64,000 nt of DNA from Phycomyces blakesleeanus NRRL 1555(-) (taxonomy: Eukaryota > Mucoromycota > Mucoromycetes > Mucorales > Phycomycetaceae), in assembly GCF_001638985.1 (NCBI RefSeq), contig NW_017265149.1, positions 863,619 to 927,618 of the forward strand, given 5' to 3'. Positions 33,425 to 45,485 of this stretch are shown here, one piece after another. The position numbers and the translations under genes are program-made. The first letter of the stretch is position 1, and each line of letters begins with the position of its first letter. The notes beneath the pieces were generated by a model. The model was not told the DNA's origin and ran no database searches. It saw only the letters and a program-made list of their open reading frames with translations.

Positions 33425-36400
33425 CTAATGTTTAATATCATCTAGTGGAATAGGTTCGTTTGGTAGGTTTTCCAAGTGCGCTTCTCTCTCTCGTCCAGTC
33501 TTCAATACAAGCTCTATTTCACGAATAATGTCGTTGTCATACGGATAGTACTGATGAAGGATATGTTTGGCTGCCACTCGGGGTACAAAGCAGGCCACAA
33601 TCGCAAGCATCAGGACGAGCCAATAGAATCCACTACCAAATAATCGCAGGTGTCCAGCAAAGATAAAGGTATTGAACTGGGAATAGATGGCTACAAACAA
33701 ATAATACACCAGAATCGAGAGAGCAATGATTCCAACCTGGATCCAAGTGTAACTGTAGAGCGAAAAGGCAATAAAAATGTTTGCCACGCACACACCAATA
33801 CTCGACATAATGGTACCCATTTCGTAGAGTCCATTGGTCGAATATCCATTGACATCAAATGCACCGGCAACAAATAGAATGTACGGGAAGAAAAAGGAGA
33901 CCGCTGATTGGTAGATCGCATCAACAACCGTGAGCCAGAAACGCCAGGTCTTGAATTTGTCGTTACGGAGACCCATATGGTAAAGTTCGGGGTAGTGCAG
34001 AGAAAGTCGGGCAGACAAGTCTTGATCCCAAATACCGAGAAAAATGATCGGAAGAGAGGTGAAGATGAGATTGTAAAGTGTAACAAGAGAATAATCAAAG
34101 GTCATTGAGCCATTGAATCTATTTGAAGAAAAGAAGAATTTAGTAAATAAGGTCATGTTTAGTATACTACAACTATATTTCATCAAGCCATGTCAAAAAC
34201 TTACTGGCAAAAAATCTGATACCAGAACAACATAAAGGTCCACACAATATTCTTAAAAAAGAATCCCATAATCGTCTCAGCTGTACGCAGGTAGGACCAG
34301 CGACCGTGAACGAGCAATAACTTGCGGAGGAATCTGAACTGTGCAATTGCATAATCAGAGGCCATCACAGCCTGTCTTCCTTCGACGCCACTGATACCAA
34401 CACCAACATTGGCCGACTGAATCATTGCCACATCGTTTGCACCATCACCAATAGCCAGAGTCATGACCTTGAGTCCCTTCTTGACAAGCATAACAACCTG
34501 TGCCTTTTGCTTGGGACTCACTCGACAACAAATGACACTTGCGCACTGCATGCCAAGGTCCAGGAGATCATCCTTACACTCATTTAAAAGAGCATACCGA
34601 AGAGTCGTACCGTCAATAACCAGTGCCCGCTTCTTTCCTGAGCTGTGTTCGGATGTCTCCAGTGCTTGTTCAAGTTGAGCCTTGGTCTCTTCTCTTGTCT
34701 GGGCCTTTATAACAACCAGCTCCATATCGACAGTCAAGAGATTGCAGGAGAAACCGATGTTGATCGCTGTCTCGGTTTTATCACCAGTCAGGACCCACAG
34801 TTTGATACCTGACTTGGCCAATTCGGCAATAGTTTCTGGCACACCTTCCTGAAGACGATCTTCAATAGCAGTACCTCCCATCAACAGCATCTCGCGCTCA
34901 ATTCCTTCACACACTTCGTCAATCTTCTCTTCGCGACCGTGGATACTTGCGCTGGCTTCCTCGTATCGTTTGTTCCATGCAGCATATTCATCATTGGCAA
35001 TAAATCTATATGCCAAGCCCAGGGTTCGAAGACCTTCATTAGCAAATTCCTCCAGGGCATCTGAAGTGGTCTCGCGTAACCGGGCCTGAGACTCAGCCAG
35101 GGCGGTCTGGTTTCCAAACTCTGTGCACAAGCGTTCGAAAATGATAGAATCGGCACCTTTGCAGAGTAATACGATCTTGTCGCTGCCTTCGGGTCGGACA
35201 ATGACGCTCATTCTTTTACGTGTAGAGTTAAATTCGAGGATGTTTAGCAGCGTAAATCTCTGCTCCTTGCCTTTCACCAAAACGGTCAAGGTGCGAGTCT
35301 TGGCAGTGTGGTTCAAGAACACGAAGCCAAGATCACGAGCAGTTCCGACAAGTGCAGCCTCATCGGGAGACTGGGCCTTATATTCGATTTCGTCTTCGTT
35401 GTCCGGGTTGTTTCGTTCGGGGATCGCAGTGTGGCAAATTGCAAGTGCCAGACCGAAATGCTCCATCATTTGCGAATGTTCGTCACCCTTACCGAGATCT
35501 TCAAAGAATGCAGGGTCGACAAATGTGGGATTTCCGACGTGAGGGTTGTCGAATTGCTTGGCCTGTATTTCGAGCATGCGTTTCTTTTCTTCTTCCATGA
35601 TTTCGTTGCTCAGCTCCTTTTCGCTTTCGTTTGTGTAAGACGATTCGTAGTCGTGGATTTGAGTAGAGTTTTCGGTATGACGAGTGTTCTGAGTACGCAG
35701 ACGAGCACCTTGGCTAGCTTCAGTGGTGCCAAGCCCGTAAGATACTCCGTTGATTGTACACTTGCGAAACTCCATCACGTTTTGGGTTAGTGTTCCGGTT
35801 TTGTCAGAAAATACGTATTCAATTTGGCCAAGATCGTCAGAAATATTCCATGTTTTCGGAATACAGGGAGCATCTGTTGGTTCATAATACATGTCGATAT
35901 CCGAGTAAATGAAATAAGCCTAATCATAGTAATAATAGTAATAAGTAAATGGCTTATAAACACATTATACATTGATATCAATATACTTACAGCAAACGTC
36001 TTGACAATTTCAACTGAAATATAGAGTGAAATTGGTACAATATTCTGGTACAAAATCAATGTAACCCTATAGTAAAGAAGAAAATTTATATATTATTATT
36101 AGTATCATTACTCTTTTAAATTCTATATATAAATATTTATACTTGTATTTGTAGCTATATCTGTAGTAAATTATATCTATAATTATAATGATATCTATAT
36201 TTATATTTATAGATGTGTATATATATATTAAGAATATATATGTAATTTACCAAAATGTTAAGAATCCAGAATATGAGCCACTGCTTCCTTCAATGTCGTA
36301 GTCAAAGTAGCGTGATGAACCTTTGCCATTGAATTGAACACTATCGATTACGGAACTCACTATACACATTATTGCTAAGATTACAAAATTGGCAATAACC

Positions 36401-38006
36401 TTAAAAAAATTGTATTAGATAATGTTCTTATAATAGATAAAATACCAAGGAATTATGTTTGTGGGGCTTGTTTACTTCACTTTACTTTATATTATTATTT
36501 TATATGTTTAAAACTTACATGTGGATTTGTACCCTTGGCCATTTTGCTTCGCTTGGAAGGAGTTTGGCCAGAATTGAGCATGATTTTGGTTTCACTGCCG
36601 GTATAGACTACCATACAGATTACCCATTCGGTATTGCGCAATACACAGCCACGAAGAAGCATGTTGTTGTATGTAACTGGATCGGATTTCTGGTGTTGTA
36701 CTCCTGAACGCAATGTCGCTGTCTCGTCAACTTCTTCGATTTCCCAACGAAGAACAGCGCTGTATTGGTATAGGTTCACATGTGGAGGCTCGCTCTCGAT
36801 ATAGAATCTTGCTCTTTCGCAGTCATGAACAGTCTTGAGGTCACTTGTGCCGGGCAAACCTTGGCGAGCCTTGAGATTTGTCTCACCATCAAGATTCTGT
36901 GTCTCGACATAGCACAGGTTGTCGGCGTCTGAGGTGGACAGGACGATGACATCTGCTGGTACATCTTCATTGTTACGGATTTTGATGTAGTCTCCTACTT
37001 GAACGTCCTGCCAGCGAGTTTCCTCCCATGATGCCTTGCAGTCGATTCCAGGAGGGTCTGTTGGATGACTATCGGCACAGCGTAGACCTGGTGCGACAGT
37101 AGAAGGACGACGGGGAGGGGAAGTGTCGTTTGTGGCGGTACGATAGAGGACGGAGTGTGGGATAGATCCTGGTCTGTATGGCATTTTGTTATTGTTGAGG
37201 TTGTTTTTAGAGTTGAGATTACTGCTGCTGTTTGGGTTGAGCATCCTACTGATTGAACGCAGGGTGTCAGACCGAGGTCGGAGATGGTGATGGGCACGCT
37301 TTGGCTCAGTTAATGGTAATGGTAGGACTTGATCAGAGTTACGAGGGGATCCGGTGTCTGTAAGAGGCTGTTTTTCTTCTTTGGGTCTGCGTTGCTTGGC
37401 ATCTTTTGATTTTGAGTGTCGATAGAGACGGGCGTACTTATTTTCTGCGCCTGAGATAACACAAATGAATCCCCACGCGACTTTGAGGATGTGGAAACGA
37501 CCCTTGGCTACTTCTGGTAAATTGACATTACGCCAATTCTTCAAGCCAAGAACCTTTGCCTTATTGACTCGTTGATCACTTTTACTACGTTTCATGTCTT
37601 CTATACCGTCTTTGATTGCTGTGATAACGATAATGACAATCAAAGGTAGGGCGGATACGGCGGGTTCTGTGACGCCAAAGATTGGGATGCATTGGAGGAC
37701 GACGAGGAAAAGGAAATAGAGATTGGCGACGTTACGGAATTGTTCAAACAAGTTTTTAGGTACGAATGAAAGGATGGTGTATTTTGCTGTTCTAATTCGA
37801 TTGTTCGCATAGTGTCGGTCGATAATACGTCCTTTGTGGTCATATTCAGACTGGGGTAACTTTGTATTTACGTAGATATTGCGACGCTGTTGCATGTACG
37901 ACGATGTCGACTCTGTTCTTCGGAGCTCTTTTTGTTCCTCTTCATTCTTCAGCTGCTCTCTCGTCTTCTTGTGAAATAATGCCTTTACTCGAAGAGATTT
38001 ATTCAT
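33425..38006 (-). CDS. P4-type ATPase phospholipid flippase (Dnf1/2-like)
   Basis: Five exons (36519-38006, 36251-36399, 35991-36066, 34205-35919, 33425-34118) join in frame to 1373 aa. It moves phospholipids from the outer to the cytosolic leaflet. Visible motifs are IRTAKYTILSFVPKNLFEQF before TM1, actuator loop NLDGETNLK, PISL in TM4 (VPISLYISVEIVK), phosphorylation motif DKTGTLT with Asp about 610, KGADS in the nucleotide domain, and hinge GDGANDVAMIQ, then six C-terminal TMs. The long N-terminus and the roughly 130-residue polar, basic and Asn/Ser-rich insertion between TM2 and the actuator domain fit the Dnf1/Dnf2 class better than Drs2 or Neo1. Function needs a Cdc50-type beta subunit, which is not encoded here. 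Confidence 0.95.
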
Positions 38007-40934
38007 AATGATTATCTAAATAGAGTAATAAATTCTAAACAAGAAAAAAAAAGTTGTCCAATGCTATCAGCATGCATGCATATATGTATATATTATATTA
38101 TTGATTTAACATTTATATCATAAATGCTATAAAGATATATACAAATATAAAAGAAAATAGGCGTACCTTTTTTCATATATATATAATATATAATTGTTTA
38201 ATATGTATAGGAATTAATTAAAGTAAAGATGTATATGGATATGTAGCAAGATGTATCTAACAATACATTAGCCTATATATATATATATATAAAAGGGAAG
38301 AAGAGGAAGAAGAGGAAGAAGAGGAAGAGAAAGGCTTAGTTCCTGGGAAAGTGAATATAAAATATGAACGAAATAAAATAAATAAATAAAAATAAAATAA
38401 AATATAAGCGGGAAACATAATCTTTTCGTACTCAAGGGGAAGGGGGTGGACGACAGAAGGGAGAGGGACCGATAAAGGCCCGCAAGTTTAAAAGCAGGGT
38501 ATCCTATTAGATATCGTTGTCCCACGTGGAGAAGGACTCCAACGACTCTAGCGACGATCCGGTACTTTATTGAACCAGCACTCGGCTAAACACAACCCGT
38601 TCATTCCCACCTTTGGGATTTGAAGATGGTCATTTCACGCCACCCAGGCTATTTAGAATTGACTAAGCAGGTGCTATTGGGTCAGGGCCACTATATCTTG
38701 ATAGCTGCTCTTAACCCACACAGAATTTGACTTTTATATCTATATAAATATGTGTGGGTCTTGTTTCTTTCTTCGCTTCTTTACCTTCTTTACCTTCTTT
38801 ACCTTCTTTGCTTCTTTGCTTCTTTGCTTCTTTTGTTCCCTATTCCTTCCTTACCCTTTTTTTTTCTTTATCAACACAGGTCAAACATATTATGACAAAG
38901 ATTCCAAGGTTCTATATTTATTTTTTTATTTTGTACACAGCATATCACTGTATACGAAAAACAAAAAAAAACACAAAAAACAAATGGCAGACATTACAAC
39001 TCAGACATTACAACTATGAGCAATACGTTACGCGCCTTGCAACTTTCTCTAAGCCAATAGGATCCTAACATTTGGTTTTTAGTGTCTCATTTATTAACAA
39101 ATGGGAGCTGTAGAGCTCCAGATATTTAAAACATCTTTCAACCAATTGGCTCTATTGCGTAATTAACCAGACCTTGTTAGACACTGTAGAAAGGTTTCAG
39201 TGCTTTGAAAGCAGAATGATATGGAAGCCATTGGATGTCTTGAATAGGTTTCATAAAAAGAAAACCGGAAGATCTCTGTGGACCTTTTAATCAAAATTTT
39301 GTACATATTTGTTTCAGAATTTATCATAATTTTGTCAATATTATAATCTTAAAAAAAAGAATCAAAACAATCCAACCGATTAGTTGGAAAATTCCTATTA
39401 AGGCGACATATTCTTAATGGTGGTTGTGATTGACACAGTGACTATAGTAACATAGTGGTAAGTAGCAGCAGTTATGTGTGTGTATGTAGGCTTTATTTTC
39501 ATTACATATAGTTATCGATTGATTGATTGACTAACTGACTGACTGACTGGCCAACTTCTTTGGTCTTTCTCATCTTTATTTCTAACTTCAATTTATTGGT
39601 CTGTGCAAATACAATAATACAAAAGAGAATTACTTCTAGACGTATTGTCTGTTCAAATAAGACTTTATGATGTACCTAAATGTAATGCACGACTAGCACT
39701 TGCCAGCCACATGGCTCACGGTCACATATCCCTTTTCTCGGATTAGTAACTGCATGCCTAATGCTACTCTTGCAGCCAACTCCTTACGCAAAGTACCGCA
39801 GCAATTGTGCATCATCAAAATCATTGGCAACAAACGAAGCAGTGTCCAGATTGAGAATGACAATAAACATAAGTATATAATTAACTTGCCATCAAAATAG
39901 CAAGCTGTCAATTTTTTTGAGAGCAAATTTTTAATTTGCAATTTATTAGTTTGCAATACGCCGATCCAACTATTTTTGCTGATTGCCAACTTTTATTCCC
40001 AAGATCCGCCCTTACTACCACTAATACTATTAGTGCTTTAAATAAATCATATGTATGTACAAAGCTGATAATGCAGTCAGCAGCTTAGTGTATAGGAGAA
40101 AATTGTTAAGCCTTGCATAATTTATATTCAAACTTATGCTCTATATCTACATGCTTTACCATACAACTCATATGCACAAAATATGCATACATTTGGAAGG
40201 TACAAAAAAAAGCAATTAACCATGTTATCTTGACTGGTTTATAGCAAGTTTATAAATAAAGGCATATTTCCCAGCAACAACAAAAAAAAACTTTTGATAC
40301 AGACTATTAAAGTGTTTAAAAGCATTACATCATTACCACAATTATCAACATTGACACTGGTACTGGTACTGGTGCTAGCACTAACACTAACACTGGACTA
40401 TTGTTTTGTAAAAATGCAAATACACTATCTACGCCTAAAAGTTATCGATAAAGGCTTGAAAGGTTAAATTGATATACGGATTCCCAAGGTAAGATTAATT
40501 TATGTGGGTACGATCTAGACCTTTTGGTCGCTATAAGTATTATAGTTGCGAAAAATTAAAATCAAATAGACGTACCCGGAAACTAGTCAAAGAAAAAAGA
40601 AAGAAAGAAATCTATTGACATTGTGCTTCACATTATAGGCCTTAAGGATTAATGGGAAATGAATAAACGCGAATCTTATTATTATGGCTATGTTGATATT
40701 TTAATTAATTAACTACTATTGTTTCCTTTTTGCAGCAATATATCTTGAACACCCCATTTTACTTATAAATACGCGTGGAATTCAACCACAAAGTAAATAC
40801 CCAATGTCAAAAAAAAAGTGTTTAACCCAAAACGTACAAACTCCTCAAAAGTCGAGTACTTCTTTTTCTTTTTACAGAAAAAAAATGTGCCTGGGTTATG
40901 TTACAATACTTGCGAGAGCGAAAGGTTGATATGA
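38007..40934. other. Long intergenic stretch upstream of the flippase
   Basis: The first 800 bases hold the flippase promoter and leader with AGGAAG repeats (38290-38332) and a GC-richer block (38400-38720). Beyond that lies a cttctttac array (38763-38832), then AT-rich DNA. A plus-strand reading at 39665-39840 has several Cys/His but many stops and no identifiable family. No intact gene is visible. Confidence 0.5.
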
Positions 40935-41132
40935 TCATTATTATTTGTCATAAAACTGGACCTGTTGCACAGGACAAGTACTGAAAAAGAAAAGGAATTT
41001 ATTACCAGGTGTATACTTTGTGGACACACTTTGCGGCATCATGACGCCCTTAATGGCTTTGTTTTGGCCGAGTTTCCGGGTAACAAGTGCAACGGTTACC
41101 TACAAATATACCCACACTCGCAAAGTGTATGA
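40935..41132 (+). pseudogene. Decayed C2H2/BED-like zinc-finger fragment
   Basis: An ATG-less 65-codon open frame contains CILCGHTLRHHDALNGFVLA followed by EFPGNKCNG. The 'CxxC...RHDALxRHxxxxCPG' layout is that of zinc fingers found in transcription-factor and transposase-like proteins, but the second His pair and the Cys are altered (GF for RH, F for C). There is no start codon and there are stops on both sides. A spliced reading through a different frame (GT at 40925, AG at 41009) gives no recognisable protein. It is probably a relic. Confidence 0.35.
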
Positions 41133-42706
41133 ACCAATGCAATTTCACTTATATTCTAGAGACCTGAACCACATGAATTCTATCATAATTCCATCAAGAT
41201 TGAAAGGGAAATAAAAAGTTTAAATCAGCTACGCGAATTAAAATATATTTCCAAAAAATCATAAAAGTAATAATATTAAGGAGCATGATTTCTAAGCAAT
41301 CGACATGATTTCAAATAAGGTAGCGGTCATTTTTAGATACGCAACCTTAATTTTATTGTAGGTGACATTACTTTCCGAAAATTCACTGTACCTCTAAAGC
41401 AACACACACACACACACACACACTTATATATATATATACACCCCTTCTTTTTTTTAATTCACCTATTTTTGTTTGGTAACTAGGTGGCTTGATGACTTTA
41501 GGATATATATAATTGACAGAAACGCCACCAAAATAACATAGCAAAGTCTTTATTTAGCTACTTTAATATAAATTCTTAAGCTTTCTTTCTTTATATATAG
41601 AATACATCATATCATAAATCCAATATATTAAAAAAGGACACTATGCACGGATACTGCAACTATACCATGCACAATTGTACAAACAACAGTTTTACCGGTT
41701 AGAAACTACCGATTTTATTCGCCGCGTTGATCTTTTTTTTTATTGCTAAACTACAACAGGTTGTTTTGATAGCCATTAAAAGTCAAACCAGAACTCAAAA
41801 TATTGAACTACTTTTAAAGTGTCTGTGTATGCATGTGTCCCTTCTTTCTGAGAAAACAAGTACTTAAAGGTAGGTTTACTTAAAGAAAGACACACACAAA
41901 AGAATAATGATTTTGATCAGAAAGTAGTTTTGATAGTTCAAGTGAGTATTCAATGTACAGATATGTGATTGCAGTACAGAAATCTTATTTTTTTTTTGGA
42001 GCAAGAATATGCCGGGGCCAGATTTTCCTTTTTGTCAGCAACACTGATAATCATACATTAATTTCTCTATTATCACAGCCCTTTTTATGTAGATTGTCAT
42101 TCATAATCCCAGTAGGCCAACCAATGAAAGGAGAGAATTAAAAAAAAAAGTGTGTTGCATACAGAAATCTGATAGCAAAAAAGATCTGCCTGTTTCGGAA
42201 TTAACTTGATCATCTTTTCCACTGGATGATCTTTTACACTGTCTTTGATTATATATTTATTTTAGTCTTATGTGCATATGTTTTAGTATCAGTCCTCAGC
42301 CTTCAATGTTCAATGTTTAATGATCGATTATATGTATAAGCATTACTATTAAAATAAATAAATAGAAAATTAAGAAGGTCTAATAAGAAAATTAGATAGG
42401 CTGTAAAATATATGAACAAATATAGAACAAAGAGTGTTATCCTAATATAATTGTTATTAAAAAATAAATTGAAATGATATTCATCACTAAGAACATGAAT
42501 AAAATAGGTCTAGTAAGTAAAAGAGATTTCCAGGTTTTCAGCTCTGGAAAATACACACACAGAAAAAGTACAAGAAAGTAGGAGAGGAAAAAGATGAACG
42601 TCTCAACTGAAAGATTTGTGCAAGCAAGCATACAGAGTGAAACACAGTCAGTCAACAAACTCGCGAGTAATAACCTTCCAGAATTTAAAATCCTCTCCCA
42701 CGCATG
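41133..42706. other. Intergenic AT-rich DNA
   Basis: The stretch contains a (CA)n run at 41403-41423 followed by (TA)n. No gene or RNA is visible. The final part is the 3' flank of the 721-aa gene. Confidence 0.5.
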
Positions 42707-44872
42707 TCATATGTCGCGATAAAGAGGATCAAGGTACCATTTTGAACACGATGGATCCTGGGGAATATGCTTCTTCTGCTCGTCGTAAAGACTGTCAAAT
42801 AGCCGGTCGGTCTCACTGCCGCACTCTCTATTCGGATTGCGTCGGACATCTTGTCCAGTCTTACTCTTTATAATTCTATCGTCATTAGGCACCATTTGGT
42901 CCCGACCCAGAATCTCGTTCTTGTCCAGAACCACTGTCGATAACTCGTTCTCTACATGACTATAGTTATGATTATGTTTATGATTATGATTATGTTTATC
43001 ATCATGGCTATTTGGTCTTTTGCCACTTTTAGACAATGTCTGCGAATTTTCAGGCAAGTGATTATTATATATGCTTTTCAAGGGATGACTGACGCCAATA
43101 TAGCGAGATTGAAAGTCGTTCATGATCGCATTTGGGTCAAGACAAAGATCAGGCGTTAGGCTGCCCTCCCTACTTATATTGCTCGACCATCCTTGTCTAA
43201 TTTCTTGTGGTGAAGGAAGATATTCAAATGCAGTATAATAGCTATCGGTAGCTATCGAACTATCTCTCGAATACTCTTCGTTCATAGTAGTCATAGGTAT
43301 CATGTTGTGTATAATATCAACACACGTTTGACAGGACGAGGCACGTAGTAAATGGTCTTGGATATCATCTTCATAATTACTAGCGGAGCCATTTGAGCCA
43401 GAGAGATCATCACCATCACCATCGGACTCGTAAATTTGAAAATCATCACAATTGTGTCCAAGGGGATCAGTATGAGGAGGAGAAGGATCTAAAGAAAATG
43501 GCTCGGCCCAGCACGCAAAACGCAACAATTTTCCCTGTCTTGGCTTTCGGAAAGTAAACTGGATAGTATTGTTGCCTTCTCGAACCAGACAGCGGGCCGG
43601 CAATCTCTCATTAACACTAGCCAACTGATCAACCAAAGCATCATTGTACTCTTTGTTGTCAATGTAGATCGATCCTGATTTCAGTATTCTTGAACCTGAT
43701 TTAGACAAAGGCCTGGCATTCTTCATCTTCACATCATCTAAAACCTTTTTATTCACTCGCTCTCTATATTCCGCATTGTTTCGATTGTCTTCAGGAATAG
43801 ACAATTGGTCAGGCTGGCTGGGGACATTATTTACTAGCTTTGCTTCTGGGTTTGAGGCGTCTTGAGCAGATTTACCACGAAACATCTTGTGTATACGCGT
43901 GTTAATGGATTCCCATCTCCTTGGAAATTTTGATTTCTTGTCTTTATCTGAGCTTGTTGTGGCTCTTGTTTGGGATGATTGTGAATGTCCTTCGTCGTCT
44001 TCTTCTGCTGCTGCTTGAATTGATGATTCAATTGCGGGAACAAAGGAGAACTCTTTGGTGTTTTCTATCTTGATACCGCTCGACTTTCCATAGTCAGATT
44101 TGGCACTTTTAGTATCGCTAACAATATCAGCAGTACAAGATGTGTCTGGTGCACTATCGATTATTGCAATAGCGGCAGAACTGAGAGTAACATCAACAGG
44201 CGGGTCCGACTGAAATAATGGGGATCCCTTGAATGGATCGAAACGGACAAAGGGCTCGGGAAGTAGTTGTACATTCCAATTCTCTTTATCTTTATAATCT
44301 GCTCTAAAAGCTATTTTCTGAACTTTATCTTCTATGACCGATTTTTTCTCACTTTGCTCAATATTCGATGAAAAATATGAACTTCCTTTGTGTTTTGGTT
44401 CTTTTGTTCTTGTTCTTGCTGTTGATGGTATATCTTCAGGTGAACTTCCATTAGGCGCAAAAAGGGATGAATTAGTTGCCTCTCCATTATTATTACTGTG
44501 GGTCAAACTTGGCATGTTGTTGGTATCCATTGTATCTGCACTATCTATTTGGACATAACAAGAGAGATAGTTTGACATAGATGTATCTGTCCCCTGAAGT
44601 GCTTCTGGTGATAGTTGAGGAACATAATATTTAACTGGACAGGGATCTATAGTAAGGCTTGGCTGGTTTCCAGAATGACCTTCGGTTTCCTGGTGAGCCA
44701 TTAATGCCTCTTGTTCTGGTGGCTGCAATGTAACTGATGTTTCATTGGTAGTCTCCAAGGGTTTACGTGCAAGGGCCTTAGCCTGATCTTTATCAAAAAC
44801 TCTCTCTATTTGATTGGGTCTGTTTCGACGCAAGACACGATCCAGTAAGGAACGTTTATAGGTACTTGACAT
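42707..44872 (-). CDS. Hypothetical 721-aa hydrophilic protein, single exon
   Basis: One uninterrupted ORF of 721 codons, ATG at 44872, is the longest intronless gene in the window. The product is polar and Ser/Asp/Asn-rich with no signal peptide or membrane segment, so it is probably cytosolic or nuclear. More ordered pieces are KIAFRADYKDKENWNVQLLP (about 200-220), PRRWESINTRIHKMFRGK (about 320) and RCLVREGNNTIQFTFRKPRQ followed by GKLLRFACWAEPF (about 430-465), the last resembling a small beta-rich domain. A His/Asn tract (HNHNHKHNHN, about 625-637) is encoded by a tatgattatg repeat. The basic N-terminus has KRSLLDRVLRRNRP. I do not recognise a family. Confidence 0.8.
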   Translation of the reverse strand: MSSTYKRSLLDRVLRRNRPNQIERVFDKDQAKALARKPLETTNETSVTLQPPEQEALMAHQETEGHSGNQPSLTIDPCPVKYYVPQLSPEALQGTDTSMSNYLSCYVQIDSADTMDTNNMPSLTHSNNNGEATNSSLFAPNGSSPEDIPSTARTRTKEPKHKGSSYFSSNIEQSEKKSVIEDKVQKIAFRADYKDKENWNVQLLPEPFVRFDPFKGSPLFQSDPPVDVTLSSAAIAIIDSAPDTSCTADIVSDTKSAKSDYGKSSGIKIENTKEFSFVPAIESSIQAAAEEDDEGHSQSSQTRATTSSDKDKKSKFPRRWESINTRIHKMFRGKSAQDASNPEAKLVNNVPSQPDQLSIPEDNRNNAEYRERVNKKVLDDVKMKNARPLSKSGSRILKSGSIYIDNKEYNDALVDQLASVNERLPARCLVREGNNTIQFTFRKPRQGKLLRFACWAEPFSLDPSPPHTDPLGHNCDDFQIYESDGDGDDLSGSNGSASNYEDDIQDHLLRASSCQTCVDIIHNMIPMTTMNEEYSRDSSIATDSYYTAFEYLPSPQEIRQGWSSNISREGSLTPDLCLDPNAIMNDFQSRYIGVSHPLKSIYNNHLPENSQTLSKSGKRPNSHDDKHNHNHKHNHNYSHVENELSTVVLDKNEILGRDQMVPNDDRIIKSKTGQDVRRNPNRECGSETDRLFDSLYDEQKKHIPQDPSCSKWYLDPLYRDI

Positions 44873-45095
44873 TTGATTTTTCTTTCTACTCTATATGTTT
44901 TTATAAATATTATATAATAAAATATAATCGTTGTGTCGGAAAGAATACTTGTGGTTGATAATGGCAAATGTAATTAAGCAAAAAGTTATAGGATAAGGAA
45001 GAGGGCTCATCCTTTTTCGTTTTTATGTCTTAATTAAAGAGAAACTTGCGTAGCTTACAAAGGAAGTAAAAGATGATTAGTTTATCTTTCAATTC

Positions 45096-45138
<43 letters not shown>

Positions 45139-45485
45139 TCATTATAAGGTCTAGTCCATTATTTAGTACATGTCTTTATCACATAAAACTCGTTGGCAGG
45201 CTAGCTATAAGCTTGAATAGTCAAACACAATGAGAAAATATACATACATACATATATAAAACATATATTGTTTCATGGTAGATATTGAATATCTACCATG
45301 TTATGTACTGGACATCTTGTCCTGTAGGTTGACAAAACCCTTTGTCATCACTAGAAAGTGAATGTCAGGTACATTCAAGGCCCGACGTCCTGATCCCACC
45401 TTTGGGTCTGGGCTCTAACTTGTAGGCATCCGCATGCCAGCCAAAAGACTTCCTCTTTCGTCTCCCACCAAGCACCGTATTAACG
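44873..45485. other. Divergent promoter region between the 721-aa gene and eL24
   Basis: Both genes are transcribed outward from here. It holds an (ATT)n tract (45096-45137), a perfect 27-base palindrome (45274-45300) and a GC-richer segment (45340-45475, cccgacgtcctgatcccacc) close to the eL24 start. Confidence 0.5.
45274..45300. promoter_or_regulatory. Perfect 27-base palindrome upstream of eL24
   Basis: catggtagatatt, a single g, then aatatctaccatg: 13-base arms with no mismatch. It lies 186 bases upstream of the eL24 ATG in the shared divergent promoter. It could be a dimeric transcription-factor site or a cruciform-forming sequence. No known motif is assigned. Confidence 0.5.

Noticed and set aside
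33231..33428. Repetitive Asn/Ser- and Val-rich ORF
   Set aside because: It is encoded entirely by tagtaa and ggtggt microsatellites.
39665..39989. Possible retroelement or integrase fragment on either strand
   Set aside because: Cys/His-containing readings are broken by many stops and match no specific motif order.
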